Origin: Actinomycetes bacterium
Lineage (GTDB): Bacteria; Actinomycetota; Acidimicrobiia; Acidimicrobiales; Acidimicrobilacustridaceae
DNA length: 64,000 nt
Assembly (NCBI GenBank): GCA_029782145.1
Contig: JAKOVH010000016.1
Coordinates: 620,001-684,000 of the forward strand
Reading direction: 5' to 3'
This document shows, one piece after another, positions 24,682-41,532 of this stretch. The stretch's first letter is position 1; each line of letters starts with the position of its first letter. The notes beneath the pieces are model-generated. The model ran no database searches. It saw only the letters and a list, made by a program, of their open reading frames with translations, and was not told the origin of the DNA. The position numbers and the translations under genes were made by a program.

Positions 24682-25911
24682 TCAGCCGAAGACGCCCTTG
24701 TCTCGGAGCTCGGCGATCCGGGCGTCGTCGTAGCCGGCGATGCCGCGCAGCACCTCCTCGGTGTGCTGGCCGGTCTCGGGAGCGTGCCCCGGCTCGGGCA
24801 GCTCGGCGCCCACGACCTTGATCGGTGAGGGCAGCATGTCGGCGCCGTGGGTCTGCCAGGGCAGCCACGGGAACCGGTCCTGGAACTGCGGGTCGTCGGC
24901 GAGGGTCTTGGGCGTGTTCACCGGGGCGAGCAGCGCATCGTTCTCGATCGCCCAGTCCATCCACTCCTTGGTCGTCTTCGTCGCGAAGATGTCGCGCAGC
25001 TCGCGCTGCAGCTCCCGGTTGCCACGGGCGTGGTCGGCGTACTTCGACCCCGGCCACCGCTCGAACAGCTCCGGGCGCCCGATCGAGTCGCAGAACTTCT
25101 TCCAGAACGCCTGCTCCGACGCCATGAACAGCACGTGGCCGTCGGCGCTGTCGTACATCTGGTAGCGGACGCCCTCCTTCATGCCGGCGGTGCCGGGGGC
25201 GCGCCGCTCGTAGCCGTCGGCCTTGTTGCCGGTCACCACGTCCTCCGGCCGCTCGTAGGCACGCCACGTCTCGCTGCGCAGCCAGTCGGTGGCGGCGGCG
25301 GCGTCGCTCTGGGCGATCTCCATCTGGCAGCCCTCGCCGGTGGCGCGGGCCTGGATGATGCCGGCGAGGATGCCCATGGCGCCCATGACCGGAGCGGCGT
25401 TGATGCCCACCGAGACGTGCTCGGGGATGTAGCAGAAGCCCTCCTCGTCGTAGGCGGGGGGCACGATGCCGGCCCACGTGTCGTAGGCGATGCCATGGCT
25501 GGGCAGGTCCTTGTAGGGGCCGGTCATGCCGTAGCCGGAGATCGTCATGAACACGATCTTGGGGTTGATGGCCTTGAGGTCCTCGTAGCCGAGCCCGCGC
25601 CGGGCGAGCGCACCGGGGCGCATGGCCTCCACGACCGCGTCGGCGTTGCGCACCAGGTCCTTGAAGGCCTCGACGCCCTCGTCGGTGCGGAGATCGAGCA
25701 CGACGCCCTTCTTCCCCCGGTTGGCGTGGAGGAACAGCAGCGAGTTGCCCTCGACGATCGGCCAGGTCATCTCGCGGCCGTAGTCGCCCTGGGGCGGCTC
25801 GACCTTGATCACCTCGGCACCGAGGTCGACGAGGTTCTGGGTGATGGCCGCAGGACCGAGCATCGAGGCCTCGATGATGCGGACACCCTGGAGGGGGGCG
25901 ATGGTCGTCAT
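24682..25911 (-). CDS. CaiB/BaiF family CoA-transferase (class III)
   Basis: 409 aa. Class III CoA-transferases move CoA between carboxylic acids without a free intermediate. Seen: GVRIIEASMLGPAAITQNLVD, LGAEVIKVEPPQGD, NRGKKGVVLDLRTDEG, NADAVVEAMRPGALARRGLG, FMTISGYGMTGPY and VNTPKTLADDPQF. These are the family's standard blocks and the order and length are normal. The exact acyl donor is unknown; it may activate a carboxylic acid for beta-oxidation with GcdH or the isomerase elsewhere in the window. ATG start with TTGGAG 4 nt upstream. It is divergent from the ferredoxin gene (123 bp). Confidence 0.92.
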   Translation of the reverse strand: MTTIAPLQGVRIIEASMLGPAAITQNLVDLGAEVIKVEPPQGDYGREMTWPIVEGNSLLFLHANRGKKGVVLDLRTDEGVEAFKDLVRNADAVVEAMRPGALARRGLGYEDLKAINPKIVFMTISGYGMTGPYKDLPSHGIAYDTWAGIVPPAYDEEGFCYIPEHVSVGINAAPVMGAMGILAGIIQARATGEGCQMEIAQSDAAAATDWLRSETWRAYERPEDVVTGNKADGYERRAPGTAGMKEGVRYQMYDSADGHVLFMASEQAFWKKFCDSIGRPELFERWPGSKYADHARGNRELQRELRDIFATKTTKEWMDWAIENDALLAPVNTPKTLADDPQFQDRFPWLPWQTHGADMLPSPIKVVGAELPEPGHAPETGQHTEEVLRGIAGYDDARIAELRDKGVFG

Positions 25912-26034
25912 GGGCTCCAATCTCTCACGACGGCACTGCGGCCGGCACCACCGGAGCCACCTTCGCACCGGCAGCGGACGTGAGGCATGATGGCGGCTTC
26001 ACGGCCGTCGGCCGGTACGAGAAGGGGACCCGAG

Positions 26035-26229
26035 ATGCGAGTTGTCGTCGACTACGACCTGTGCGAGAGCAACGCCGTGTGCATGGGCATCGCTCCCGAG
26101 ATCTTCGAGGTGCGCGACGACGACTTCCTCTACGTCCTCGACGAGCACCCGCCGGAGTCCATGCGCGCCAAGGTCGAGGAGGCCGTGCAGCGCTGCCCGA
26201 AGCAGGCCATCTCGATCGCCGAGGACTGA
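26035..26229 (+). CDS. 3Fe-4S ferredoxin
   Basis: 64 aa. Cysteines C10-x5-C16 and C54-P with asparagine in the middle ligand position give the three-Cys [3Fe-4S] ferredoxin pattern that supplies electrons to actinobacterial cytochrome P450s and related oxygenases. The start was set at ATG 26035; a longer frame adds only a Ser/Arg tail. It is followed 45 bp later by a ferredoxin reductase, its natural electron source from NAD(P)H. No P450 gene lies in the window, so the terminal acceptor is elsewhere. Confidence 0.93.
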   Translation: MRVVVDYDLCESNAVCMGIAPEIFEVRDDDFLYVLDEHPPESMRAKVEEAVQRCPKQAISIAED

Positions 26230-26274
26230 TCCGGCCGGCACGCTCGAGCTCCTGCGCGCCGCCATCGGTCATCC

Positions 26275-27513
26275 GTGGATCGTTCCCACACCACCCTCGT
26301 CGTCGGCGCGTCCCTCGCCGGGATGCACGCGGCGCGCACCTTGCGCAACGGCGGCCACACCGGACGGATCGTCGTGCTCGACGCCGACCGCCACACGCCC
26401 TACGACAAACCGCCGCTGTCCAAGCAGGTGCTCGCCCAGGGCTGGGGGCCCGAGCGGCTCACGTTGCCCGCCGTCGACGAAGAGCTCGACCTCGACCTGC
26501 GGCTGAGCACCCGCGCCGTGGGCCTCGACCTCGACGAGCGCACCGTGTCGGTCGAGGCGCTCGCCGGGCCCGAACGGTTCGAGTTCGACACCCTGGTGCT
26601 GGCCACCGGCGCAGCCGCGCGCCGGCTGCCGGGCACCGACGACGTCGACGGCGTGCACGTGGTGCGCACCCTCGACGACGCGCTCGGCCTGCGGGCCGAG
26701 CTCGAGGCGCGGCCCGGTCGGGTGGTCGTGGTGGGCGCCGGCTTCATCGGCGCCGAGGTGGCCGCCTCGTGCCGCGCCCTCGGGCTCGAGGTGACGGTCG
26801 TCGAGGCCCTGCCGGTTCCCCTCGAGCGGGTGCTGGGCGCCGAGATGGGTGCGGTCTGCGGTCGGCTCCACGTCGAGCACGGCGTCGATCTCCGGCTCGG
26901 CACGGGTGTCGACCACTTCGACACGGTGCCGGGCGAGGGTGGTCGGCGTCGGGTGGTGGGCGTCGCCCTCACCGACGGCACGGTCGTGCCGGCCGAGGTC
27001 GTGGTCGTGGGCATCGGGGTGTCGGTCACCACGAGCTGGCTCGAGGGCTCCGGCCTCACCCTCGACGACGGCGTGGTGTGCGACGAGACGCTCCTGGCCG
27101 CGCCCGGCGTGGTCGCGGCCGGCGACGTGGCCCGCTACCCGAGCGCCCGGTTCGGCCAGTCGCTGCGCGTCGAGCACTGGGAGCACGCCGTGCAGGGAGG
27201 CGAGGCCGCCGGGCGGCGCCTGCTGGCCGACCTGCGCGGCGACGAGCCGCAGCGCTTCGACCCGGTGCCGTGGTTCTGGAGCGACCAGTACGACCGCAAG
27301 CTGCAGCTGGCCGGCCGCCCCGCGCCCACCGACCACGTCGAGGTGGTGCACGGCAGCACCGAGGAGTTCCGCTTCGTCGCCCTCTACGGGCGCGAGGGCC
27401 GCCTGGTGGGCGTCCTCGGCATGAACCGGCCGCGCCATGTCATCCAGCTGCGGGCGCTGCTCGACGACGGCGCCTCGTTCGACGAGGCGTGCGCACGGGC
27501 GGCCACCCTCTGA
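26275..27513 (+). CDS. FAD-dependent ferredoxin reductase
   Basis: 412 aa of the putidaredoxin-reductase/BphA4 type: FAD motif VVGASLAGMHAARTLR, PYDKPPLSK, LATGAAARRLPG, NAD(P)H motif VVVVGAGFIGAEVAASCR, VVVVGIGVSVTTSWLEGSG, GDVARYPSARFG and a C-terminal FWSDQYDRKLQLAG. It reduces the adjacent ferredoxin. GTG start. Its last base is shared with the ATG of the downstream NUDIX gene (TGATG). Confidence 0.93.
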   Translation: MDRSHTTLVVGASLAGMHAARTLRNGGHTGRIVVLDADRHTPYDKPPLSKQVLAQGWGPERLTLPAVDEELDLDLRLSTRAVGLDLDERTVSVEALAGPERFEFDTLVLATGAAARRLPGTDDVDGVHVVRTLDDALGLRAELEARPGRVVVVGAGFIGAEVAASCRALGLEVTVVEALPVPLERVLGAEMGAVCGRLHVEHGVDLRLGTGVDHFDTVPGEGGRRRVVGVALTDGTVVPAEVVVVGIGVSVTTSWLEGSGLTLDDGVVCDETLLAAPGVVAAGDVARYPSARFGQSLRVEHWEHAVQGGEAAGRRLLADLRGDEPQRFDPVPWFWSDQYDRKLQLAGRPAPTDHVEVVHGSTEEFRFVALYGREGRLVGVLGMNRPRHVIQLRALLDDGASFDEACARAATL

Positions 27514-28016
27514 TGAGCGTCCCCCCGGAGCAGGAGTTGGTCGACGCCCTCGACGAGGAGGGCAACGTCATCGGCACCGTCAGCCGGGCCGAGATGCGCC
27601 AGGGGAACCTGTGGCACCGGTCGGTGTTCATCGTCGTGGTCAACGACGCCGACGAGATCCTCGTGCACCGGCGGGCATCCTGGAAGGACGTCTGGCCCGA
27701 CCGCTGGGACATCGCCGTGGGCGGTGTCGTCACCGCCGGGGAGGCATGGGAGCTGGCCGCGGCGCGCGAGCTCGCCGAGGAGATCGGCGTGTCGGTCGAG
27801 CTCGGCTACCTGGGGGAGGGCATCTACGCCGACGACGACGTGCGCGAGGTCGCCCGCGTCTACCACGCGCGCTCCGACGGGCCGTTCAGCTTCGACGACG
27901 GTGAGATCACCGAGGCGGCCTGGGTGCCGATGGCCCAGCTGCGCGACTGGTTGGCCACCCGGCCCGTCTGCCCCGACAGCATCGCGCTGGTGCTCCCGCG
28001 CCTCGACGCGCCGTAG
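27513..28016 (+). CDS. NUDIX hydrolase, YfcD/IDI-like
   Basis: 167 aa. The lead-in ELVDALDEEGNVIGTVSRAE and HRSVFIVVVNDADEILVHRR are the pattern of isopentenyl-diphosphate isomerase-like NUDIX proteins (YfcD). NUDIX box GGVVTAGEAWELAAARELAE then EIGV. The true IDI catalytic cysteine block is not seen, so it is likelier a pyrophosphohydrolase. TGATG overlap couples it to the ferredoxin reductase. Confidence 0.85.
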   Translation: MSVPPEQELVDALDEEGNVIGTVSRAEMRQGNLWHRSVFIVVVNDADEILVHRRASWKDVWPDRWDIAVGGVVTAGEAWELAAARELAEEIGVSVELGYLGEGIYADDDVREVARVYHARSDGPFSFDDGEITEAAWVPMAQLRDWLATRPVCPDSIALVLPRLDAP

Positions 28017-28019
28017 CCG

Positions 28020-28655
28020 GTGAACGCCACCGCGTTCTTGCTGCTCGCGCTGGCCGCGGTGGTGGCCGTGGCCGACTGGTTGGCCGTCGCCGGTGGCCAT
28101 CGCCGAGCCGAGTACCTGTTCAAGCCGCTCACCATGGTGGCGCTGGTCGCCGTGGCGCTCGAGCTCGACCCCACGAGCGACGCCGCCAGGGGAGCGCTGG
28201 TGGTCGGCTTGGTCCTGTCGCTGGTCGGTGACGTGCTGCTCATGGTGCCGGCCGACCTGTTCGTGGCCGGCCTGGCCGCCTTCCTGGGCGCGCACGTCGC
28301 CTACGTCGTCGCCCTCTGGCTGCTCGGTGTCGGGGCCGGCGGGCTCGTGGTCGGGCTGGCCGTCGTGGCCGTCGCCACGGCGGTGCTGGGCCGGCGCATC
28401 GTGGCGGGCGCCCGCCGGAGCGACCCCGCCCTGGCCGTGCCGGTGGCCGCCTACGTCGCGGTCATCTCGGCGATGGTGGTGAGCGCCTTCGGCGTCGCCT
28501 CGGTGTGGGCGGTCGGCGGGGCGCTGCTGTTCTACGCCAGCGACGCCCTGCTCGGCTGGACCCGCTTCGTGCGCGACCTGCGGCGGGGCCGGCTGCTGGT
28601 GATGATCACCTACCACCTCGGCCAGGCCGGCCTGGTGCTGGCGCTGCTGTCCTGA
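28020..28655 (+). CDS. YhhN/TMEM86-family membrane protein
   Basis: 211 aa, about seven helices, with the YhhN pattern: YLFKPLTMVALVAVALEL, GLVLSLVGDVLLMVP, FVAGLAAFLGAHVAYVVAL, LFYASDALLGWTRF and MITYHLGQAGLVLAL. Animal TMEM86 members hydrolyse lysoplasmalogen; bacterial members are little studied. The conserved GD, SD and H residues of the family are present. GTG start 3 bp after the NUDIX stop, so it is in the same operon as ferredoxin-reductase-NUDIX. A small ACCCCG/CGGGGT hairpin lies 33 bp past the stop. Confidence 0.85.
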   Translation: MNATAFLLLALAAVVAVADWLAVAGGHRRAEYLFKPLTMVALVAVALELDPTSDAARGALVVGLVLSLVGDVLLMVPADLFVAGLAAFLGAHVAYVVALWLLGVGAGGLVVGLAVVAVATAVLGRRIVAGARRSDPALAVPVAAYVAVISAMVVSAFGVASVWAVGGALLFYASDALLGWTRFVRDLRRGRLLVMITYHLGQAGLVLALLS

Positions 28656-28714
28656 TCGGACCTCTGGCGGCGCGGACGGGACGTCGGACCCCGTTCGGGG
28701 TGAGCGGCCGGCCA

Positions 28715-28720
28715 TAGGCT
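28715..28720 (+). promoter_or_regulatory. -10 hexamer of GltB-like gene
   Basis: TAGGCT, 6 nt before ATG 28727; there is no Shine-Dalgarno in the remaining spacer. Confidence 0.45.
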
Positions 28721-28726
28721 CCGACC

Positions 28727-30256
28727 ATGGTCTGGTGGGTGGTCCTGGCGCTCGTGGTCGTCGTGCTCGCCGCGGTGGCGCTGTACGACGTGGTGCAGAA
28801 GAGGCACTCCATCCTGCGCAACTTCCCGCTCGTCGGGCACCTCCGCTTCATCCTCGAGGCGATCGGGCCCGAGCTGCGCCAGTACATCGTCACCGACAAC
28901 GACGAGGAGCGGCCCTTCAGCCGTGACCAGCGCCGTTGGGTCTACACGTCGGCCAAGGGGGAGAACACCTACTTCGGCTTCGGCACCGACAACGACCTCG
29001 AGCACGCCCGCAACTACACGATCGTCAAGCAGGTGACCTTCCCCGTGGCGGGCCCGCCGGACGAGCCGATGCACCCCGACCCCGCCCGGCCCCTCCCGTG
29101 CGCCAAGGTGCTCGGGGGCTCCCGGGGACGAGCCCGCGCCTTTCGGCCCGACTCGGTGGTGAACGTGTCGGCCATGAGCTTCGGGTCGCTGAGCGGGCGG
29201 GCCATCGAGGCGCTGAACAAGGGCTGCGCCATGGCCGGCGCGCTGCACACGACCGGTGAGGGCGGCATCTCGCCGTACCACCGCAACGGCGGCGAGCTGA
29301 TCTGGCAGGTCGGCACCGGGTACTTCGGGTGCCGCAACCCCGACGGCAGCTTCAGCCTCGACCGGCTGGTGTCGGGGGTGCAGACGGCCCCGGTGCGGGC
29401 CGTGGAGATCAAGCTCAGCCAGGGCGCCAAGCCGGGGCTCGGCGGCATGCTGCCGGGTGCGAAGGTCACCCCGGAGATCGCCGCCATCCGGGGCATCCCG
29501 GTCGGCGTCGACTGCAAGAGCCCGGCGGGCCACACCGCCTTCCACGACATCGACGGCATGCTCGAGCTGATCGAGCGCATCGCCGACGCCACCGGCCTGC
29601 CGGTGGGCATCAAGTCCGCGGTCGGCGAGCGCGGCTTCTGGGACGACCTCACCCGCCGGATGGCGGTCACCGGCACCGGTCCCGACTTCGTCACCATCGA
29701 CGGGGGAGAGGGCGGCACGGGTGCGGCGCCGCTCAGCTTCAGCGACCACGTGTCGCTGCCGTTCCGCTGGGGCTTCACCCGCGTGTACCGGCTGTTCGCC
29801 GAGCGGGGCCTGGCGGACGGCACGGTCTTCGTGGGCTCGGGCAAGCTGGGCCTGCCCGAGACGGCGCTGGCCGCCATGGCGCTGGGCTGCGACATGGTGA
29901 ACGTGGGGCGCACCGCCATGTTCGCCATCGGCTGCATCCAGGCCCAGCGCTGCCACACCGACCGGTGCCCGACCGGCGTCGCCACCCAGAACCGGCGTCT
30001 CGAGCGGGGCCTCGACCCGGCCTCGAAGTCGGTGCGCTGCGCGTACTACCTCGCCTCCCTGCGCTTCGAGCTGCTGCGCCTCTCGCGGGCGTGCGGTGTG
30101 GAGCACCCCGGCCTGGTCAGCGCCGACCAGCTCGAGGTGCTCGAGGAGCGGTGGCGGGCGACGAGCCTGCAGGAGGTGGTCGGCTACGAGCGCGGCTGGG
30201 GCCGTCCGTCGCCCGAGGACCGCGAGACCGTGGTGCGGATCATGACCGGCACGTGA
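28727..30256 (+). CDS. FMN-binding glutamate synthase family protein, membrane-anchored
   Basis: 509 aa. An N-terminal helix (WWVVLALVVVVLAAVALYD) anchors it, then a long TIM barrel of the glutamate-synthase large-subunit central type: VNVSAMSFGSLSGRAIEALN, TGEGGISPYH, EIKLSQGAKPGLGG, GVDCKSPAGHTAF, TIDGGEGGTGAAPL (FMN phosphate) and the Fe-S loop CIQAQRCHTDRCPTGVATQ. No amidotransferase or glutamine-binding domain is present, so this is the archaeal-type stand-alone GltB homologue whose substrate is uncertain. TAGGCT lies 6 nt upstream of the ATG. Confidence 0.9.
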   Translation: MVWWVVLALVVVVLAAVALYDVVQKRHSILRNFPLVGHLRFILEAIGPELRQYIVTDNDEERPFSRDQRRWVYTSAKGENTYFGFGTDNDLEHARNYTIVKQVTFPVAGPPDEPMHPDPARPLPCAKVLGGSRGRARAFRPDSVVNVSAMSFGSLSGRAIEALNKGCAMAGALHTTGEGGISPYHRNGGELIWQVGTGYFGCRNPDGSFSLDRLVSGVQTAPVRAVEIKLSQGAKPGLGGMLPGAKVTPEIAAIRGIPVGVDCKSPAGHTAFHDIDGMLELIERIADATGLPVGIKSAVGERGFWDDLTRRMAVTGTGPDFVTIDGGEGGTGAAPLSFSDHVSLPFRWGFTRVYRLFAERGLADGTVFVGSGKLGLPETALAAMALGCDMVNVGRTAMFAIGCIQAQRCHTDRCPTGVATQNRRLERGLDPASKSVRCAYYLASLRFELLRLSRACGVEHPGLVSADQLEVLEERWRATSLQEVVGYERGWGRPSPEDRETVVRIMTGT

Positions 30257-30330
30257 ACGGCTGACGAACCGGGCTCGGCCATCGGGGTAGGGATGAGGGG
30301 CTGGCGGACCGACGGACTAGAAAGGCGCGC

Positions 30331-32370
<2,040 letters not shown>

Positions 32371-32402
32371 GCGGGCCCGTCCCGACCGCCCCCGGACCTC
32401 CC

Positions 32403-35755
<3,353 letters not shown>

Positions 35756-35759
<4 letters not shown>

Positions 35760-37902
35760 CCGAGCACCGCGGTCCCGGCGAGCTCGGCGAGCTCGGCCAC
35801 CTCGCCGGGCAGCTCGGCGCGCAGAGCTGGTACTGGGACACGAGGGGCAACCGGCGGGAGGCGTCGCCCGAGGCGCTGGTGGCGGTGCTGCGGTCGCTCG
35901 GCGCGCCGGTGGAGTCGCCCGACGACCTCGGTGAGCTGCGCCGCTTCGTCGCGGCCGACCGCGCCCGACCGGTCGAGCCGGTGGTGGTCGGCCACGTCGG
36001 GGAACCGGTCGAGCTGGAGCTGCGGGTCCCGACGGTCGGGACGCCGGATCGCGTCGTCGTGCACCTCCGCACCGAGGAGGGGCAGGAGCTGCGGTTCGAG
36101 GCGCCGGTGGGGGACCTGCCCGAGACCGACCGGCGGGTCACCGACGGGCGCGAGCACGCCGTGCGCCGCCTGCGCCTCGACGTCGGGCGCGAGGTCGGGG
36201 TCGGCTACCACTCCATGACCGTCGAGCTGGGCGGGGGCCTGCACCCGAGCACGCTCGTCACCGCGCCCCGACGGGTGCCCGAGCCGGCCCCGGACGAGCG
36301 GACCTGGGGTGTCTTCGCCGCCCTCTACGGCTGCCGGCCCGACGACACCGCCGGGCCCGCCGGTCCCGACGTGTCGGACCTGGTCCGCATCGGCGGCTGG
36401 ATCGAGGGCCTCGGCGGGCGGGTGGTGGCCACCCTGCCCCTCCTCGCCACCTACCTGTCCGAGCCGTTCGACCCGAGCCCCTACGCGCCGGTGAGCCAGC
36501 GCTACTGGAACGAGCTGTACCTCGACGTCGCGTCGACGCCGGAGCTCGCCGCCAGCGAACGGGCCCGGGCCCTGCTCGACGACCCCGCCACCCGGCGGGC
36601 GGCCGAGGAGCTGCGCACCGCCGACCGATTCGACCACCGGGCCCGCTACGCGCTCCTGCGGCCGGTGCTCGACGAGCTGGCCGCCACCTGCGTCGCCGCG
36701 CCCGCGAGCACCCGCCAGCCCTTCGACGAGTGGGTCGCCGCCCACCCCGACGCCACCCGCTACGCCGCGTTCCGGGGTGCCACCGACGCCACCGGCACCG
36801 GCTGGCACGCGTGGAGCGAGAGGCCGGGCAACCTGCCCCCCGGGACGGCCGACAGCGTCGAGGCCCGCACCCACCTGTGGGCGCAGTGGACCATGGCCCG
36901 CCAGCTGTCCGAGGTGGCCGCCGGGCTCGAGGCTCGCGACCTGCGGCTGTACCTCGACCTCCCCGTCGGCACCCACGGCGACGGCTACGACACGTGGGCC
37001 GACCACGACCTGTTCGCGTGGGGGTGTGGCGTGGGGGCGCCGCCCGACGACTTCTTCAGCGCCGGCCAGAACTGGGGCTTCCCTCCGGTGAGCCCCCTCG
37101 TGTCGCGAGCCCAGGGCCACGCCCACCTGGTGGCCTCGCTGCGCCACCACCTCAGCGCGGCCGGCGTGCTGCGGCTCGACCACGTGATGGGGTTCCACCG
37201 CCTCTACTGGGTGCCCGACGGCATGGCCGCCACCGAGGGCGTCTACCTGCGCTACCCCGCCGACGAGATGTTCGCCGTGCTCGCCGTGGAGGCCAGCCGC
37301 CGGGGTGCCCGCATCGTGGGGGAGGACCTCGGCACGGTGCCCGACGAGGTCCGCCACGCCCTCGACCGCTACGGCATCCTCGGCATGTACGTCAGCCAGT
37401 TCCGCCTGCCCGAGGGGCCGGGTCGGCCGCTGCCGCGGCCCGACCGGCGGCAGGTCGCGAGCCTCGACACCCACGACACGCCGACGTTCGCGGCCTGGTG
37501 GCGCTCCGACGACATCGCCCTGCGCCGCCAGCTCGGCCTGCTCGACGACGACCAGGCCGAGGCCGACCGGGACCGGCGCGGCGCCGACCGGGCGGCCGTC
37601 GAGCAGGCCTTGCGCGACGCCGGGCTGCTGCACGGCGCGGCCGACGAGCGCTCGGTGCTCGCCGCCCTGGTGCAGCTGCTCGGCTCCAGCGAGGCCGCCA
37701 CGGTGCTGGTCGCGGTCGACGACCTGGTGCTGGAGACCGACCCGCAGAACGTGCCGGGGACGGGTCCCGACCGCCCGAACTGGGTACGCAAGCTGCCGTG
37801 CACCCTCCCGGAGCTGTTCGCCGACCCCACGACCGAGGAGCTGCTGCGCGCACTGCAGGGCTCACGACTGGGCGCCCACGCGCGGGCGTCGGAGGAGCCA
37901 CG

Positions 37903-37906
<4 letters not shown>
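35756..37906 (+). CDS. malQ: 4-alpha-glucanotransferase (amylomaltase)
   Basis: 716 aa GH77 enzyme that transfers alpha-1,4-glucan chains between acceptors, releasing glucose. Catalytic residues: Asp475 in [11 protein letters not shown], Glu523 in GEDLGTVP and Asp574 in [22 protein letters not shown] and YLDLPVG are family blocks. The N-terminal ~190 residues are the actinobacterial extra domain of this long MalQ type. The GTG overlaps the treS-mak stop by 4 bases and the end overlaps the glgB ATG. Confidence 0.93.
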
Positions 37907-39825
<1,919 letters not shown>

Positions 39826-39836
39826 CCTGTCGCCCG

Positions 39837-41525
39837 ATGGCCGGGACCCTCGAGCGAGCGCGCGCTGCCGTCGCCGCCTCGCCAGAGCTCCGGCTCTGGG
39901 CGGAGCGGGGGCGGACGTTGCTGTACGGACCTCCCCACGACGCGCCCCTGCGCCACTCGGAGCTCTCCCCGTGGCGGCCGCCCGCCGCGCCCCAGAAGCG
40001 GGTCTGGCAGACCGTGCTCGCCACCCTCTCGGGGATGCTCGGCGGGCTGATCATCGCCGCCTCGGCGCCCGTGTGGCGCCTGGCGCCCGAGTCGTGGCGC
40101 CTCACCCTCCCCGGCGTGCCCCACCCCGGCACCACCCTGCAGTCCACGATCCTGTTCCTGCTCGGCCTGGTGCTGCTCGCCGCCGGTTGGCTGGGGCTGG
40201 TGCACCGCTCCGGGCGCGAGGGCAGCACCAAGAAGCGCCTGGTCATGGTCAGCGTGGTGATCGCCATCTGGGCCGTGCCGGTGTCGCTCGGGCCGCCGCT
40301 GCTGTCGAACGACGTCTACAGCTACGCCGCCCAGGGCGAGATGGCCAGCCGCGGGGTCGACCCCAGCTCCATCGGCCCCGTCGGCATCGGCACCGGGCCC
40401 CTGGGCGGCGCCGGCCGCAACGACTGGGTCACCATGGCCGACCCGGTGTGGCGCGCCTCGCCGGCGCCCTACGGCCCGGTGGCGGTCGTCACCAGCCGCG
40501 CCGTGGTCGAGGTCGCCGGCCACGACCCGGCCACCTCGGTCTGGGTCTACCGCCTGGTCGTCATCAGCGGGGCCGTGATGGCCGGGGCCGGCATCGTGCT
40601 GATCGCCTCGCGCAGCCGGGTGAACCCCGCCGTCGCGCTGGCGCTGGGCCTCGGCAACCCCATCGTGATCCTCCACGTCATCGGTGGCGTCCACAACGAC
40701 GCCCTGATGTTCGGCCTGCTCGCCCTCGGCCTCGCCGCCGCCCAGCGCGACCGCAAGAAGACCGGGCTCGCCCTGTTGGCCGCCGCCACCGCCGTGAAGC
40801 TGCCGGCCGCCGTGGGGCTGGTGTACCTCGGCTGGACCTGGCCCGGGCAGCTCGCCACCTTCCGCAAGCGCATCGTCACCACCACGGCCGTGGTCGGCGT
40901 CGCCGCTGCCGGCATCGCCCTCGCCTGCCTGGCGGTCGGGCTCGGCCCGGGCTGGATCACCGCCCTCAAGAGCACGGGCAAGGTCAACGACACCTACTCG
41001 CCCACGACCAAGATCGGCTTCTCGATCTCCGAGCTGCTCGGAGCGGTCGGCGTCCACGTCGACGGCGCCATGCTCGCCGGGGGCGTCCGGATGCTCGGCC
41101 TCGCCGCCACCGGGCTGCTCGGCCTGGTGATGATGCTGCGCAGCCCCCGCATCGGCGTGGTGCGGGCCACCGCCGTGATGCTGGTGGCCTACGTGCTGCT
41201 CGGTCCGGTCATCTGGCCGTGGTACCTCCCGGCCGGCCTGGCGCTGCTGGCCGCCACCGGCCTCGGGCGCTGGAAGCCGTCGTACATGGTGCTGGTGGTC
41301 GCCGTGAGCTGGGCGGTGTGGCCCACCTCCGTCGTGTCGATCCAGGGCCTCGGCGGGGGCTACCAGCACCTGCGCGGCCTCGGCGTGGTGCTCGTGGTGT
41401 GCGGCCTGATCTGGGCGGCCCAGCGCTTCTCCAGCCGTTGGGAGCGACGCCTGGCCCGCGCCCTCGACGAGCTGCCCGCACCGCCGCCGGCCGCTGCCGA
41501 GCGCAGCTCCGCGCCCGTCGCCTGA
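39837..41525 (+). CDS. MptB-like polyprenol-phosphomannose alpha-1,6-mannosyltransferase
   Basis: 562 aa GT-C membrane enzyme with ~12 helices. The MptA/MptB signature is clear: LSNDVYSYAAQGEMASRGVDP, then TMADPVWRASPAPYGPVAV with the first-loop acidic residues, IGGVHNDALMFGLLALGLA and TYSPTTKIGFSISELL. In mycobacteria and corynebacteria these enzymes build the mannan core of lipomannan from polyprenol-phosphomannose outside the membrane. Here it directly follows glgB. A lipoglycan role is inferred from family; the specific linkage is not provable. Confidence 0.88.
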   Translation: MAGTLERARAAVAASPELRLWAERGRTLLYGPPHDAPLRHSELSPWRPPAAPQKRVWQTVLATLSGMLGGLIIAASAPVWRLAPESWRLTLPGVPHPGTTLQSTILFLLGLVLLAAGWLGLVHRSGREGSTKKRLVMVSVVIAIWAVPVSLGPPLLSNDVYSYAAQGEMASRGVDPSSIGPVGIGTGPLGGAGRNDWVTMADPVWRASPAPYGPVAVVTSRAVVEVAGHDPATSVWVYRLVVISGAVMAGAGIVLIASRSRVNPAVALALGLGNPIVILHVIGGVHNDALMFGLLALGLAAAQRDRKKTGLALLAAATAVKLPAAVGLVYLGWTWPGQLATFRKRIVTTTAVVGVAAAGIALACLAVGLGPGWITALKSTGKVNDTYSPTTKIGFSISELLGAVGVHVDGAMLAGGVRMLGLAATGLLGLVMMLRSPRIGVVRATAVMLVAYVLLGPVIWPWYLPAGLALLAATGLGRWKPSYMVLVVAVSWAVWPTSVVSIQGLGGGYQHLRGLGVVLVVCGLIWAAQRFSSRWERRLARALDELPAPPPAAAERSSAPVA

Positions 41526-41532
41526 GGGTGCC

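Noticed and set aside
26230-26274. Separate small gene between ferredoxin and reductase
   Set aside because: The 45-bp gap has no start-stop frame; it is only a spacer.
28688-28701. ACCCCG/CGGGGT hairpin after the YhhN gene
   Set aside because: The stem is only 6 bp with a 2-nt loop; too short to claim as a terminator in DNA this GC-rich.
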